A DNA stretch of 64,000 bases. It comes from Planctomycetota bacterium. GTDB taxonomy: Bacteria > Planctomycetota > B15-G4. Position numbers and translations under genes: made by a program. Under the pieces are notes generated by a model. The model saw only the letters and a list, made by a program, of their open reading frames with translations. It made no database searches and was not told where the DNA came from. Below, one piece after another: positions 44,143 to 53,193 of the stretch; the stretch's first letter is position 1, and every line of letters begins with the position of its first letter. The DNA is taken from assembly GCA_029259695.1 (NCBI GenBank), contig JAJDEQ010000164.1, forward strand, positions 34,555 through 98,554. The letters run 5' to 3'.

Positions 44143-46023
44143 TCAGGGAGTCGTCCCCGCGAGACCGTTGCTGGCTGCGAAGCCGGCGGGGCCGGCGGCG
44201 TCCACGATCCAGTACTGGAACCAGGCCGTGAACGCGGAGGGGATGCCGGCGGGCCAGGTGCCGCCGACGTCGAGCTTGCCGAGCGGATCGGTGGACAGGG
44301 CGATGGGGAAGGCGGCGATGTCGAGGGCCGGCACCAGCGTGCCGCCCTTGAACGGAGCGTTGAGCTGGGTGAGTCCCACGATCAGGTAGGCGGTGGTGCT
44401 CGGGATCGCCTTGGACAAGTGCAGTTCGATCGGCGTGCCGCCGACGAGCACGCCGTCACCCTCGAGCAACGGCAGTCCGAATCCGCCGTCCAACTGACCG
44501 CCCAGGGCTTCCCACGGCTGGTCGAGGTCGAAGGCGTAGGCCGCGCCCGCGGTCGGCATGTTGTTGAGGTTCTGGGCGCCGTCGATGCCGGTTGAGCTGC
44601 CGTCCTCCTGCACGGCGCTGACCCCCACGACCGTGCCCGAGATCCCCACCGCGTTGCCGAAGTCGTCCGCCACGCCGGTGTTCGAGGCCTTGATGTAGGT
44701 GTCCTGCGTCCACGTGGACCCGCTGCGGCTGAACACGTAGGTCGCGCCGGACTTGCTCGCCAGGTTGCTCGTCTGGTCGCCGTTGATGCCGGTGGCTGAA
44801 CTGGCCTCGCGCCACGCGCCGATGGCTGCCCGCGTCGCCACGCCCGGGGGGGTGCCGGTGATCGAGACCGAATGGCCGAAGCCGTCTTCCTGTTCCGGGA
44901 TGGCGGACTTGAGGTAGGCCTGGTGGCTCCAGCCGCCCCCCTCGTTCACGAACACGTACGCCGCGCCGGCGCTGCCCGCGCTGTTGTCGGTGCCGGGACC
45001 ATTCACCCCGCCCACACCGCTGGCTTCGTTCCGGGCGCCCACCAGGACCGTGTCACCCCAGACCGCCACGGCCAGCCCGAACAGGTCGCCCGAGCCGACC
45101 AGGTCGTTGTTCGAGGCCTTGAGATAGGCCTCCTGGCTCCACGTCGTGCCGCTGCGACGGAAGACGTAGGCCGCACCGGAATCAATGAGACCGTCGTCGC
45201 CCTGATTGCCGTTCACGCCGGTGGCGTCGCTCTCCTCGCCGTTTGCGCCCACGACCACGATGTCGCCCCACGCCGCGACTGCGGTGCCGAACGAGTCGCC
45301 CGCGTCGGGGTTCGAGGCCTTCAGGTAGGCCTGCTGAGTCCAGGTCGTGCCGCTGCGCGCGAACACGTACGCGGCGCCCGCGTTGTGCTTGCTGTCGTCG
45401 GATGGGTCGCCGTTCACACCGGCGGAATCGCTGTCCTCCCTCTCGGCACCCACCACGATCGTGTCGCCGGAGATCCCCACCGACCAGCCGAAGATATCGC
45501 CGATGTCGGGATTCGAGGCCTTCAGGTACGCCTGCTGAGTCCACACGCCGGCGTTCCTCACGAACACGTAGGCGGCGCCCGCCTGGCCCAGGCTGTTGTC
45601 CGCCTGGTTCCCGTTCACGCCGGTGGCGTTGCTCGCCTCACCGGTCGCACCGACCACGAGCGTGTCGCCTGAGATGGACACGGACCAGCCGAACTGATCA
45701 TCCAGCTCGGTGTTCGAGGCCTTGAGGTAGGCCTGCTGGACCCAGTTGGTTCCGTCGCGCACGAACACGTACGCCGCACCGCTGTTGAAGTTGAAGCCCG
45801 CATCGCCCTGGTCGCCGTTCACACCGACAGCGCTGCTGTCTTCTCCGGGCGAGCCGACCACGATCGTGTCGCCCGAGACGGCGAGCGACCCACCGAACGC
45901 GTCGTTGGCGTCCGTGTTGGAGGCCTTGATGTAGGCCTGCTGCAGGGCCACCTGGGCCGCAGCGACCGCCGCCATGCCGGCGACCAGGATGCACACGAGT
46001 CCGCTGCGAACGACCGACGCCAT
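44143..46023 (-). CDS. Secreted FG-GAP (integrin alpha-like) protein with planctomycete C-terminal domain
   Basis: Exported protein of 626 residues. ATG 46023 follows GGAG by 7 bases; signal peptide ends AAVAAAQ. Seven repeats of about 65-75 residues follow, each beginning AYLKASNxxxxDxFG and containing SVxISGDTxVVGAxxE, GVNGxQxDN and AGAAYVFxRSG, a FG-GAP_2-type blade. The C-terminal 125 residues are the shared domain (LGGQLDGGFGLPLLEGDG, TTAYLIVGLTQLNAPFKGG, FQYWIVDAAGPAGFAASN). Predicted surface propeller; ligand unknown. Confidence 0.85.
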   Translation of the reverse strand: MASVVRSGLVCILVAGMAAVAAAQVALQQAYIKASNTDANDAFGGSLAVSGDTIVVGSPGEDSSAVGVNGDQGDAGFNFNSGAAYVFVRDGTNWVQQAYLKASNTELDDQFGWSVSISGDTLVVGATGEASNATGVNGNQADNSLGQAGAAYVFVRNAGVWTQQAYLKASNPDIGDIFGWSVGISGDTIVVGAEREDSDSAGVNGDPSDDSKHNAGAAYVFARSGTTWTQQAYLKASNPDAGDSFGTAVAAWGDIVVVGANGEESDATGVNGNQGDDGLIDSGAAYVFRRSGTTWSQEAYLKASNNDLVGSGDLFGLAVAVWGDTVLVGARNEASGVGGVNGPGTDNSAGSAGAAYVFVNEGGGWSHQAYLKSAIPEQEDGFGHSVSITGTPPGVATRAAIGAWREASSATGINGDQTSNLASKSGATYVFSRSGSTWTQDTYIKASNTGVADDFGNAVGISGTVVGVSAVQEDGSSTGIDGAQNLNNMPTAGAAYAFDLDQPWEALGGQLDGGFGLPLLEGDGVLVGGTPIELHLSKAIPSTTAYLIVGLTQLNAPFKGGTLVPALDIAAFPIALSTDPLGKLDVGGTWPAGIPSAFTAWFQYWIVDAAGPAGFAASNGLAGTTP

Positions 46024-46204
46024 CAGGTTCTCCAAGTCTCGTCGAGCACCGCCGGGGCCCGCACGCTGCCGGCGAGATGGTAGCGGCAAACCCGCGAGCC
46101 GTGTTGAGGCATCGTGCACGGCGTCTGAGCCCTCCGCATGCTCGTGGCTCGGTGACCGCTTCGATCTCCCGAGCCTCATCGCGGCCACGCGAGCCGCTCA
46201 CCCC

Positions 46205-47665
46205 TCACTTGATGCGAACCTCCACGCCTTCGCCGTCAAGCCCAACATCCTGCGGTCGGTTCGTGATGATCGTCATCTTCTCTGGATCGAGGTCCGCGTA
46301 CTTGAAGGGAGCCTCCTTGTTCGGCGTATGACTCCTGCCGAACTTGGAGTGATCCGCGAGGACAAAGACGTGGTCAGCAAGCTCGACTGCAACCGACTTC
46401 GTCGCCTTCTCGAAGCGAGTGCGGATCTTCAACCCATCGCGGGAGAGCTGGCTGACTCCCATCATTGCGAGCGTCCCTTGTCGGCGTTTGGGCTCGAGCC
46501 GCTGCCATTGATCGACGGTGCTCTCACGATCGGGAGTGATCGCACGCGTATGCGATCTGAGCAAGCCTCCCAGTGCCACTACCCCTGGCCTATCCTCCTC
46601 TTGAAGGTTGCGCAGCTCTTCGACACAGAGGTTCAGGACCTCAGAGGAGTTCGTGATGATCCGGAGCGATCTGCCATCGATCGCCCCCGCTCGGATCAAC
46701 TCGATGAGCTTGCCGGCGAACGCGAGTGTGGTTGTCCCCGCGTCGATGAACACATCATGGTCCCCGACCTCAAGGAGCGGCCTGACCTCCTTGATCGCCT
46801 TCTCGGCGATACGGCCCTTTGCGTCCAGGCGCTGTTCAGCCTTGATCGTGAACTCCGATTCCTCATACGGGAAGCGATCCAAGACCTCGGCAACGAATTC
46901 CTCTGCTCCCTTGCGAATGAGACGGACTCCATGTTGCCCCCAATAGGCAACCTCTGGCGCCGTGACATCTGGCATCACGGCGAAGCACCGCACACTCGCA
47001 ATCCGCTGGGCCTCGATCAGGATGCGTCTCATGTTCAGATCACGAAGGCTGTATCCCAGGAAGAGGAACACCTTGCTCGTGAGGTCATGGATCGTCTTGA
47101 TGAGTTCCAGAGGGCGGTTCTCCCGGTATCGCAGGTAGTCGTCCCGGGTGATCACGAACTCATTCCTGCTTCGGCTCCTCCGAGCACAGCCGTGTGGCTT
47201 GAACACCATCCGGTCGACCGGCAGATTGCGGTGGTCGCGGAGGTCGGTGAGGACTTCTGGCTTCTGTCTGGGTTCATCAATGGCGTCTTCGATGAGGCAG
47301 TCGAAGTTCGTCGTGTAGATCGAATGGACGCCGGGAAGCCTCCATAGCAGCTGGTGCAGCTCCGATGGCTCGAGCGTCTTGTCGTACTCCTCGCGGATCC
47401 GGCTCACGAGTCGCGCCGAGTCCGTGTAGATCTCGTAGTACTCGGCAACCTCTTCCAAACCCATCGACTCCGGTGCGGGACACCGGGGATCGCTCTCGAC
47501 CAACAGCTCCTTCACGCAGGTATCCGATCCCTGGTGGGAGAAGACGTCGGTGAGCAAGACATCAGCGAACGCGTCCGCACTCTTGAAGACATCCGTCGAC
47601 AACCCAGAGCCGACGAACAACTGAACTCGTCGGCGATCAAACGCGTCAACCAACTCGGTATCCAA
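46205..47665 (-). CDS. SIR2-like NADase fused to DeoR-type sensor domain (DeoRC/ISOCOT)
   Basis: A 486-residue protein. Start TTG 47665 has a perfect AGGAGG (47674-47679) 8 bases upstream; the longer open frame to 47812 adds a low-complexity lead with no ribosome site. Residues 1-265 are SIR2_2-like: LFVGSGLS (NAD loop, 16-23), IYTTNFDCLIEDA (Asn120, Asp122), FKPHG (candidate catalytic His158), ITRDDYLRY and FLFLGYSLRDLNM. Residues about 280-445 match the DeoR-family sugar-phosphate sensor: RIAEKA, VFIDAGTTT, LRIITNSSE, VVALGGLLR, and VFVLADHSKFG. The DeoR helix-turn-helix is absent. Four 60-base lines counted by hand (46201-46440) give 58% G+C, against 68-77% in two neighbouring lines, suggesting transfer. 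Likely a ligand-gated NAD hydrolase, possibly anti-phage. Confidence 0.8.
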   Translation of the reverse strand: MDTELVDAFDRRRVQLFVGSGLSTDVFKSADAFADVLLTDVFSHQGSDTCVKELLVESDPRCPAPESMGLEEVAEYYEIYTDSARLVSRIREEYDKTLEPSELHQLLWRLPGVHSIYTTNFDCLIEDAIDEPRQKPEVLTDLRDHRNLPVDRMVFKPHGCARRSRSRNEFVITRDDYLRYRENRPLELIKTIHDLTSKVFLFLGYSLRDLNMRRILIEAQRIASVRCFAVMPDVTAPEVAYWGQHGVRLIRKGAEEFVAEVLDRFPYEESEFTIKAEQRLDAKGRIAEKAIKEVRPLLEVGDHDVFIDAGTTTLAFAGKLIELIRAGAIDGRSLRIITNSSEVLNLCVEELRNLQEEDRPGVVALGGLLRSHTRAITPDRESTVDQWQRLEPKRRQGTLAMMGVSQLSRDGLKIRTRFEKATKSVAVELADHVFVLADHSKFGRSHTPNKEAPFKYADLDPEKMTIITNRPQDVGLDGEGVEVRIK

Positions 47666-48075
47666 GCCTGCTCCCTCCTGGTGCGCCGTCGACGCACACC
47701 TCCGTGGAAGACTACGTCCTTGCTCCGCAGAAGGTGCTGCAGGGCTCAGACTGCGTGGACGATGCTCGCCCGACGCGACTCCCGTACTCGCAGTCACAGC
47801 CTTCGGCGGCACGCCGGCTGGCCGAGGATCCCCGTGTGGTAAGCGTGATGCCTACTAACGCCCGCCCCTTCAGGTGGACCCGGGTCACCGTAGCTCGGAT
47901 TGCACGCACTGACCATGCCTACTTGACGAGCGCCGGTGGCGGCCGCCCCCACCAACACTGCCACGCCAGCCACGTCGCCTCCCCCGCCGCCGCGGATCGG
48001 GTGTAGACTCCGTGCTTCGGTCTGCGGGTGGGTGCCCCTGACCGGGGTGAGGGTGAAGCCGCTGAGGATTGCCTG
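47666..48075. other. 410-bp divergent intergenic region
   Basis: Lies between the SIR2-DeoRC gene (minus) and the 1416-residue FG-GAP gene (plus), so it must hold both promoters. G+C is lower near the SIR2 side. No coding region, RNA gene or clear operator could be supported. Confidence 0.5.
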
Positions 48076-51000
48076 ATGAGCAATCGGTTCGTGTCGACGA
48101 TCGTCCGGTGTCGAGTGAGTCTCGGCGCCGCCTGCGTGTTGAGCCTGCTCGCCGCGGGAACGCGCGCGCAGCAGCTACCCGGCGAGGTGCTGCAGTCCTT
48201 GAAGATCAGCGCCACCTCGGGCGGTTTCACCGGTCCGTTGGCGAGCGGTGACGGCTTCGGGGGCGCGTGCTGCAGTCTGGGCGACCTCGACGGCGACGGC
48301 GTCACCGACATCGCGGTGGGTTCGTTCCAGGACGACACCGGCGGCAGCATGGGCTCGTCGTCCAACACCGGTGCGGTCTTTGTGCTGCTGATGAACACCA
48401 ACGGCACCGTGAAGGCCGAGACCAAGATCGCCGCCGGCACGGGCGGATTCACGGGCACGCTCGAGGACGAGGACTTCTTCGGTTCGTGGACGCGACCACT
48501 GCCGGACATCGACGGCGACGGCGTGATCGAGCTGATGGTCGGCTCGCCCAACGACGACGACGGCGGGGCCGACAACGGCGCGCTGTGGATCCTGTTCCTC
48601 AACACCAACGGCACGGTCAAGAGCCACGCACTGATCAGCGACACGTCGGGCGGCTTCGGCGCCACCTTCTCGGGCGGTGATCGTCTCGGCTGGTCCGCGA
48701 CGGCGGTGGGCGACATCGACGGGGACACGGTCGAGGACATCGTCGTGGGCGCGCCGGGCTCGACGATCATGGGTGACTTCAACCGCGGGGCGCTGTACCT
48801 GCTGCACCTCAACACCAACGGCACGGTGAAGTCCCACCTGGAGATCAGCGAGGACACCTCGTTCGGGGGCACCCTGCACGAGAACGCGTTCTTCGGCACG
48901 GGCCTCGACACGCTCCCCGACCTCGACGGGGACGGCGTCGACGAGCTCATCGTGGGCTCGGCCGGCGACATGGACGGCGGCTCCTCGGGCGTCAACAGCC
49001 TGGTGGGAGCCACGTGGATCCTGTTCATGAACGCCGACGGCACGGTGAAGGCCGAGCAGAAGATCAGCGCCAGCGGGGGCGGCTTCGGCGGCACGTTGGC
49101 GGATGGCGATCAGTTCGGCCTCAACGTCGCCGCGCTCGGCGACCTCGACGGAGACGGCCTCGGCGACATCGCGGTGAGCGCGCCCCTCAACGGCGACTCG
49201 GGCGCCGCGTGGGTCCTGTTCCTCGAGGCCGATGGAACCGTGAAGGCCGAACAGAGGATCGGGGACGGCACCGGGGGCCTGCCCGTCTCGCTCGCGATCG
49301 GTGATCTCTTCGGCAGCGCCGTCGATGCGTTGGGTGACTTCAACGGTGACGGCGTGCCCGACCTGCTGGTCGGCGCGTACGGCGACGACGACGGCGTCGG
49401 CGAGACCGGGGCGGTCTACATCCTGCCCCTCGTGGGGCCATCGATCACGCCCCCCTACGAACCCCCTGTGGACGTCTTCTCCGGGCTCGGCGGGCGTGCG
49501 CTCATCATCCCGGGCGGGGCCAGCAAGGACGACGGAGGCGACGACGCGATCGACGACCCGATCATCATCTTGCCCAAGGTCCTGGGCGACACGGTGGTCG
49601 TGCTGCTCGTGCAGGGTGAACTCGACGGGGCGGTCGAACTCACGCCCCTGGCCGACTTCACCGTGGGCGACGGGCCGGTGCACGCGGCCTCGTCCGACTT
49701 CGACGGCGACGGTCAGGCCGATCTCGTCGTGGCCAACCAGCAGGGTGGTACCGGCGGCACCGGCAGCTTCAGCTACCTGGCGTCCGATCCCACTCCGGGC
49801 CAGCCCATCTTCCAGAGTCAGGTCGAGTTCGACCTGACCATGGACGGCACCCCGGTCGCCATCGCGTCGGGCGATTTCGACGGCGACACCGACGACGACG
49901 TGGCCGTCGCCGGCGACGGCGGCGTGTCGATCTTCCTGGGCGACGGCACCGGCGGCTTCTCGTTCCAGAGCTTCACCGCGGTGGCCGATCTGACCGACCT
50001 CGCCTTGGGCCACGTGGACGCCGACAGCGACCTCGACGTGGTCACGACGAGCGGTGCGGTCGCCGGGGGCCCCGGCCTCGAGTCGGGTACGGCCACCGTA
50101 CTGCTCGGTGACGGCACCGGCGGCCTGTCGCTGTCCGGCACCTTCGCGAGCGGGCAGGCCCTGGCCTCGGTGCTGCTGTTCGACGTGGACGGCGGCGGCA
50201 CGCTCGACGCGTTGCTGGCCGTGCACGAGTTCGACGGCGGGCCCGCAGGGGAACCCCAGGGCACGCTGTTGCTCTACGACGGCGACGGCCTGGGCGGCTT
50301 CAGCGCGTCGGGCACGTTCACCGGGTTCTCCACGGCGAACGAGCTGGGCAGTCACCCCACCTGGGGCACGGTGGGCGACCTGGACGGCGACACCTTCGAG
50401 GACGTCGTCTACACCAACAACGAGAACATCAGTCACCCGGCCGGGACCTTCGACGCCGAAGAGCCCGAGCTCGTGCTCACCGTCCTGGACAACGACCAAG
50501 CCGGCGGCTTCGCGGTCACCGAGTTGGGCACGGCCTACGCCGGCGAAGGCGTGGCGCCGCTGCTCGTGGACGTGACCGGCGGCCCGGGACCGGCACCCGA
50601 CTTCACCGACGGCAACCTCGACGCCGTCGTGGTCTGGTCGACGGACACACTGGCCGGACACGGCGCGCTCCAGGGCTCGGGTGAAGTCACCTTCGCAGCG
50701 GCGTTCCTGGGCGACGGCGCCGGCGGGCTGACGGACGTCACGGTCGGCTACTTCGCCGTGGGCGCGGAACCCGGCGACGGCGACGTGGGCGACGTGAACG
50801 GCGATGCCGCCGATGGCGGCCTGGGTGGACTCGACCTCGTCATTCCCGATCGCGACGGCAACAGCGTGTCCGTGTTGCTGGGCGACGGCAGCGGCGGCTT
50901 CCCCGATCCGCCGATCGTGACCTCCAACGTCGACGACACGATCCCGGGTCTGCTGCCCACCGGCTCGGGCCAGATCTGGGCGGGCGGTCCGCGCATCGCG

Positions 51001-52326
51001 CAGCTCGGCGACCTGAACGGCGATGGCGACCCCGACCTCGTCGTGGCCAACGCGTGGTGGGACACGCAGCCGGTCCCCGTGCCGGACGTCGTGGCCAGCC
51101 TGTCGCTGTTCCTCGGCGACGGCAGCGGCAACTTCACCAAGACGCAGTTCCTCCCACTCCCGCGCTCGGGCGAGCTGGCCCTGGCCGACGTGGCCGGCGA
51201 CGCTGGTCTCGACGTGGTCGTGACCTGGGTGCGCGGATCGGCGGGCGCGACGGCCACCGCGGTGTACGTCGGCCTGGGTGATGGCACGGTCCTCGGCACG
51301 CCCATCAGCGCCACGGCCCCGGCGGGCACGACGCTGTCGGGCGGCCTGGTCGTGGCTGACCTGATCGGCGGTGCCGCCCTCGACATCGCCACCACCAGCC
51401 GCAACGACGGCACCGACGCCGGCACCCTGCTGGTCTACGAGAACCTGGGCGGCGTCCTGACGCCGCTGGCGACACCGCTCGGCGAGACCTGGACCTCGAT
51501 CCGCAGCATCGATGCCGGCGACGTGGACGCCGACGGCTTCACCGACGTGGTGATCGGCGCCGACGACGGGCGACTGTTCCTGGCGCGCGGCGAGGTCGGC
51601 CCCGCGTTCGTGTCGTCCTCGGTCTCGACGCTGCCGGGGTTGCTCGGCGGTGGTGCGCTGCGCCTGGGCGAGACGAACGGTGACGGTGTGCTCGACCTGC
51701 TGTCGTCCAACGCCGCCGGCGGGTCGTTCGGGGCCCAGGCGTTCGTGCGCTCACTGCTGGGGACCGCGACCGGCGGGTTCGTGGCCGAGGCGGTCGACGG
51801 GCTGGCCGCCACCGGTCCCTCGGGCTCGCTGCGCCCGATCCTCAGCGACCTGAACGACGACGGCGCCAACGACCTCGTGACCATCCACGGCAAGGCCGGG
51901 GCGATCACCGTGGTGCTCAACCGCTTCGCGGGCTTCGTGCCCTACGGCAACGGCAAGCCCGGCAAGGGCGGCATCACTCCGCGCTTGCGTGGCCGCGGCT
52001 ACACCACGCCCAACGGTCAGATCGACATCGTGATCGACAACGCGGTGGGCGGCACGATCGGCTTGTTCCGCGTCGGCGTCGGGCAGGTCACCACGGGCTT
52101 CCTGCACCTGGGCCTGACGCTGCTCGAGTTCGTCGTGCCGATCCTGGGCACACCCGACGCGGTCGGGGCTGGCAACCTCACGCTCTCCACCACGCTCCCG
52201 GCCGACTCGAGTTTCACCGGCCTGCCGATCACCATGCAGGTGCTGATCAAGGACCTCGACGCCGGTCCTCCCAGCCCGATGACCATCTCCGCCACGAACG
52301 GACTGGAGCTGACGATCGTCGAGTAG
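48076..52326 (+). CDS. Giant secreted FG-GAP/VCBS protein with type-2 planctomycete C-terminal domain
   Basis: A 1416-residue exported protein. ATG 48076 follows GAGGA by 7-8 bases; signal peptide ends GTRAQ. About six FG-GAP blades of the same kind as in the gene at 16236 (GDLDGDGVTDIAVGS, GAVFVLLMNTNGTVKAE) occupy residues 25-460. A linker follows (PPYEPPVDVFSGLGGRALI), then about ten VCBS-like blades (FDGDGQADLVVANQQGG, GDFNGDGVPDLLVG). The last 125 residues differ from the QYWI-type domain: YGNGKPGKGGITPRL, IDNAVGG, LPITMQVLIKDLD, SATNGLEL, matching the SGNH hydrolase's end. Probably calcium-bound and surface exposed. Confidence 0.87.
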   Translation: MSNRFVSTIVRCRVSLGAACVLSLLAAGTRAQQLPGEVLQSLKISATSGGFTGPLASGDGFGGACCSLGDLDGDGVTDIAVGSFQDDTGGSMGSSSNTGAVFVLLMNTNGTVKAETKIAAGTGGFTGTLEDEDFFGSWTRPLPDIDGDGVIELMVGSPNDDDGGADNGALWILFLNTNGTVKSHALISDTSGGFGATFSGGDRLGWSATAVGDIDGDTVEDIVVGAPGSTIMGDFNRGALYLLHLNTNGTVKSHLEISEDTSFGGTLHENAFFGTGLDTLPDLDGDGVDELIVGSAGDMDGGSSGVNSLVGATWILFMNADGTVKAEQKISASGGGFGGTLADGDQFGLNVAALGDLDGDGLGDIAVSAPLNGDSGAAWVLFLEADGTVKAEQRIGDGTGGLPVSLAIGDLFGSAVDALGDFNGDGVPDLLVGAYGDDDGVGETGAVYILPLVGPSITPPYEPPVDVFSGLGGRALIIPGGASKDDGGDDAIDDPIIILPKVLGDTVVVLLVQGELDGAVELTPLADFTVGDGPVHAASSDFDGDGQADLVVANQQGGTGGTGSFSYLASDPTPGQPIFQSQVEFDLTMDGTPVAIASGDFDGDTDDDVAVAGDGGVSIFLGDGTGGFSFQSFTAVADLTDLALGHVDADSDLDVVTTSGAVAGGPGLESGTATVLLGDGTGGLSLSGTFASGQALASVLLFDVDGGGTLDALLAVHEFDGGPAGEPQGTLLLYDGDGLGGFSASGTFTGFSTANELGSHPTWGTVGDLDGDTFEDVVYTNNENISHPAGTFDAEEPELVLTVLDNDQAGGFAVTELGTAYAGEGVAPLLVDVTGGPGPAPDFTDGNLDAVVVWSTDTLAGHGALQGSGEVTFAAAFLGDGAGGLTDVTVGYFAVGAEPGDGDVGDVNGDAADGGLGGLDLVIPDRDGNSVSVLLGDGSGGFPDPPIVTSNVDDTIPGLLPTGSGQIWAGGPRIAQLGDLNGDGDPDLVVANAWWDTQPVPVPDVVASLSLFLGDGSGNFTKTQFLPLPRSGELALADVAGDAGLDVVVTWVRGSAGATATAVYVGLGDGTVLGTPISATAPAGTTLSGGLVVADLIGGAALDIATTSRNDGTDAGTLLVYENLGGVLTPLATPLGETWTSIRSIDAGDVDADGFTDVVIGADDGRLFLARGEVGPAFVSSSVSTLPGLLGGGALRLGETNGDGVLDLLSSNAAGGSFGAQAFVRSLLGTATGGFVAEAVDGLAATGPSGSLRPILSDLNDDGANDLVTIHGKAGAITVVLNRFAGFVPYGNGKPGKGGITPRLRGRGYTTPNGQIDIVIDNAVGGTIGLFRVGVGQVTTGFLHLGLTLLEFVVPILGTPDAVGAGNLTLSTTLPADSSFTGLPITMQVLIKDLDAGPPSPMTISATNGLELTIVE

Positions 52327-52453
52327 CCTGCGTGAACCGACGGAAAGGGCTCCCTCCTGCCCCTCCGGGGGGCCGTGCCGGAAGCCCTAAGGACAGCCCC
52401 CGCCGGAGGCCGAAGAAAGAGGATTCCGCATTCACCTCTGGACGGAGTCCGTC

Positions 52454-53101
52454 ATGAAGAGCGCCATCCTCACACTCGCCCTCGGTGCCGCGCTGGCCGG
52501 GACCGCGATCGGTCAGAACACGAACATCGAAGTGCCCGTCGGCGAAGGCTCGGTCGAGCTGTCCGTCGAGATCATCCCCGGAGTGGACGGCGATGTCGCG
52601 CTGGCCGCCGAGCGGGAAGACGAGTCCGACGGCATGATGGTGCTGCCCCTCCCGGGCTCCGACTACGAGCTGCGCCGGGCGCAGTCGCAGGACAGCGCCG
52701 ACGTCACCCGCCTGGTCCACATCGACAAGCCCAACGCCCGTCCGCTGTTCGCCGACAGCGTGTGCATCAGCGCCTGGAACGCCGAAGACATGGGCGCGCA
52801 GCAGCTCGTGTCGATGATCGCGTCCCGCGAGGCGATGGACGCGTGGTCCCAGCGTCACATGGACGGCCTGATGATGATGGGTTCGGTCTTCCCTCCCCTC
52901 GAAGACCAGACCATCGCCCCGTCCGATCCCTCCGCCAGCGCCTCGAAGGTCTCCCGCGCACGGACGACCTGGAGCGACATGGCCGGCATCCGCCACGAGG
53001 TCATGACCAGGCAGCGCAACAACGAGAAGCGCGGCACCTGGCTCTCCCGCCACAGCGAAGCCGTCAAGGCCTTCGCGGCGATCGCCCAGCCCGGTTCCTG
53101 A
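52454..53101 (+). CDS. Exported hypothetical protein
   Basis: A 215-residue protein with a signal peptide (MKSAILTLALGAALAGTAIGQ). The mature part is acidic and beta-rich at first (VPVGEGSVELSVEIIPGVDG). It then has a helical, Met-rich middle (HMDGLMMMGSVFP) and a basic C-terminus (HEVMTRQRNNEKRGTWLSRH). No family recognised. It lies 127 bp after the giant FG-GAP gene, same strand; the spacer is long enough for its own promoter. Confidence 0.6.
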   Translation: MKSAILTLALGAALAGTAIGQNTNIEVPVGEGSVELSVEIIPGVDGDVALAAEREDESDGMMVLPLPGSDYELRRAQSQDSADVTRLVHIDKPNARPLFADSVCISAWNAEDMGAQQLVSMIASREAMDAWSQRHMDGLMMMGSVFPPLEDQTIAPSDPSASASKVSRARTTWSDMAGIRHEVMTRQRNNEKRGTWLSRHSEAVKAFAAIAQPGS

Positions 53102-53193
53102 CCAGCACCGCTGACGGCAGGTCCCGTTACGGGACCAGTCGATCGCAACGACCGACGCGCGCAGCCGGCCTTCCTGCTGCGCGCGTCGTCCGT

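Noticed and set aside
44086..44595. Plus-strand gene beginning at the hairpin
   Set aside because: Antisense to the FG-GAP protein at 44143, low-complexity product and no ribosome site.
46205..47665. Calling the SIR2-DeoRC gene a DeoR transcription factor
   Set aside because: The N-terminal helix-turn-helix is absent and is replaced by a complete SIR2-like domain.
47666..48075. Small genes in the gap upstream of SIR2-DeoRC
   Set aside because: Open frames of 60-160 codons exist but overlap one another, lack ribosome sites and show no domain.
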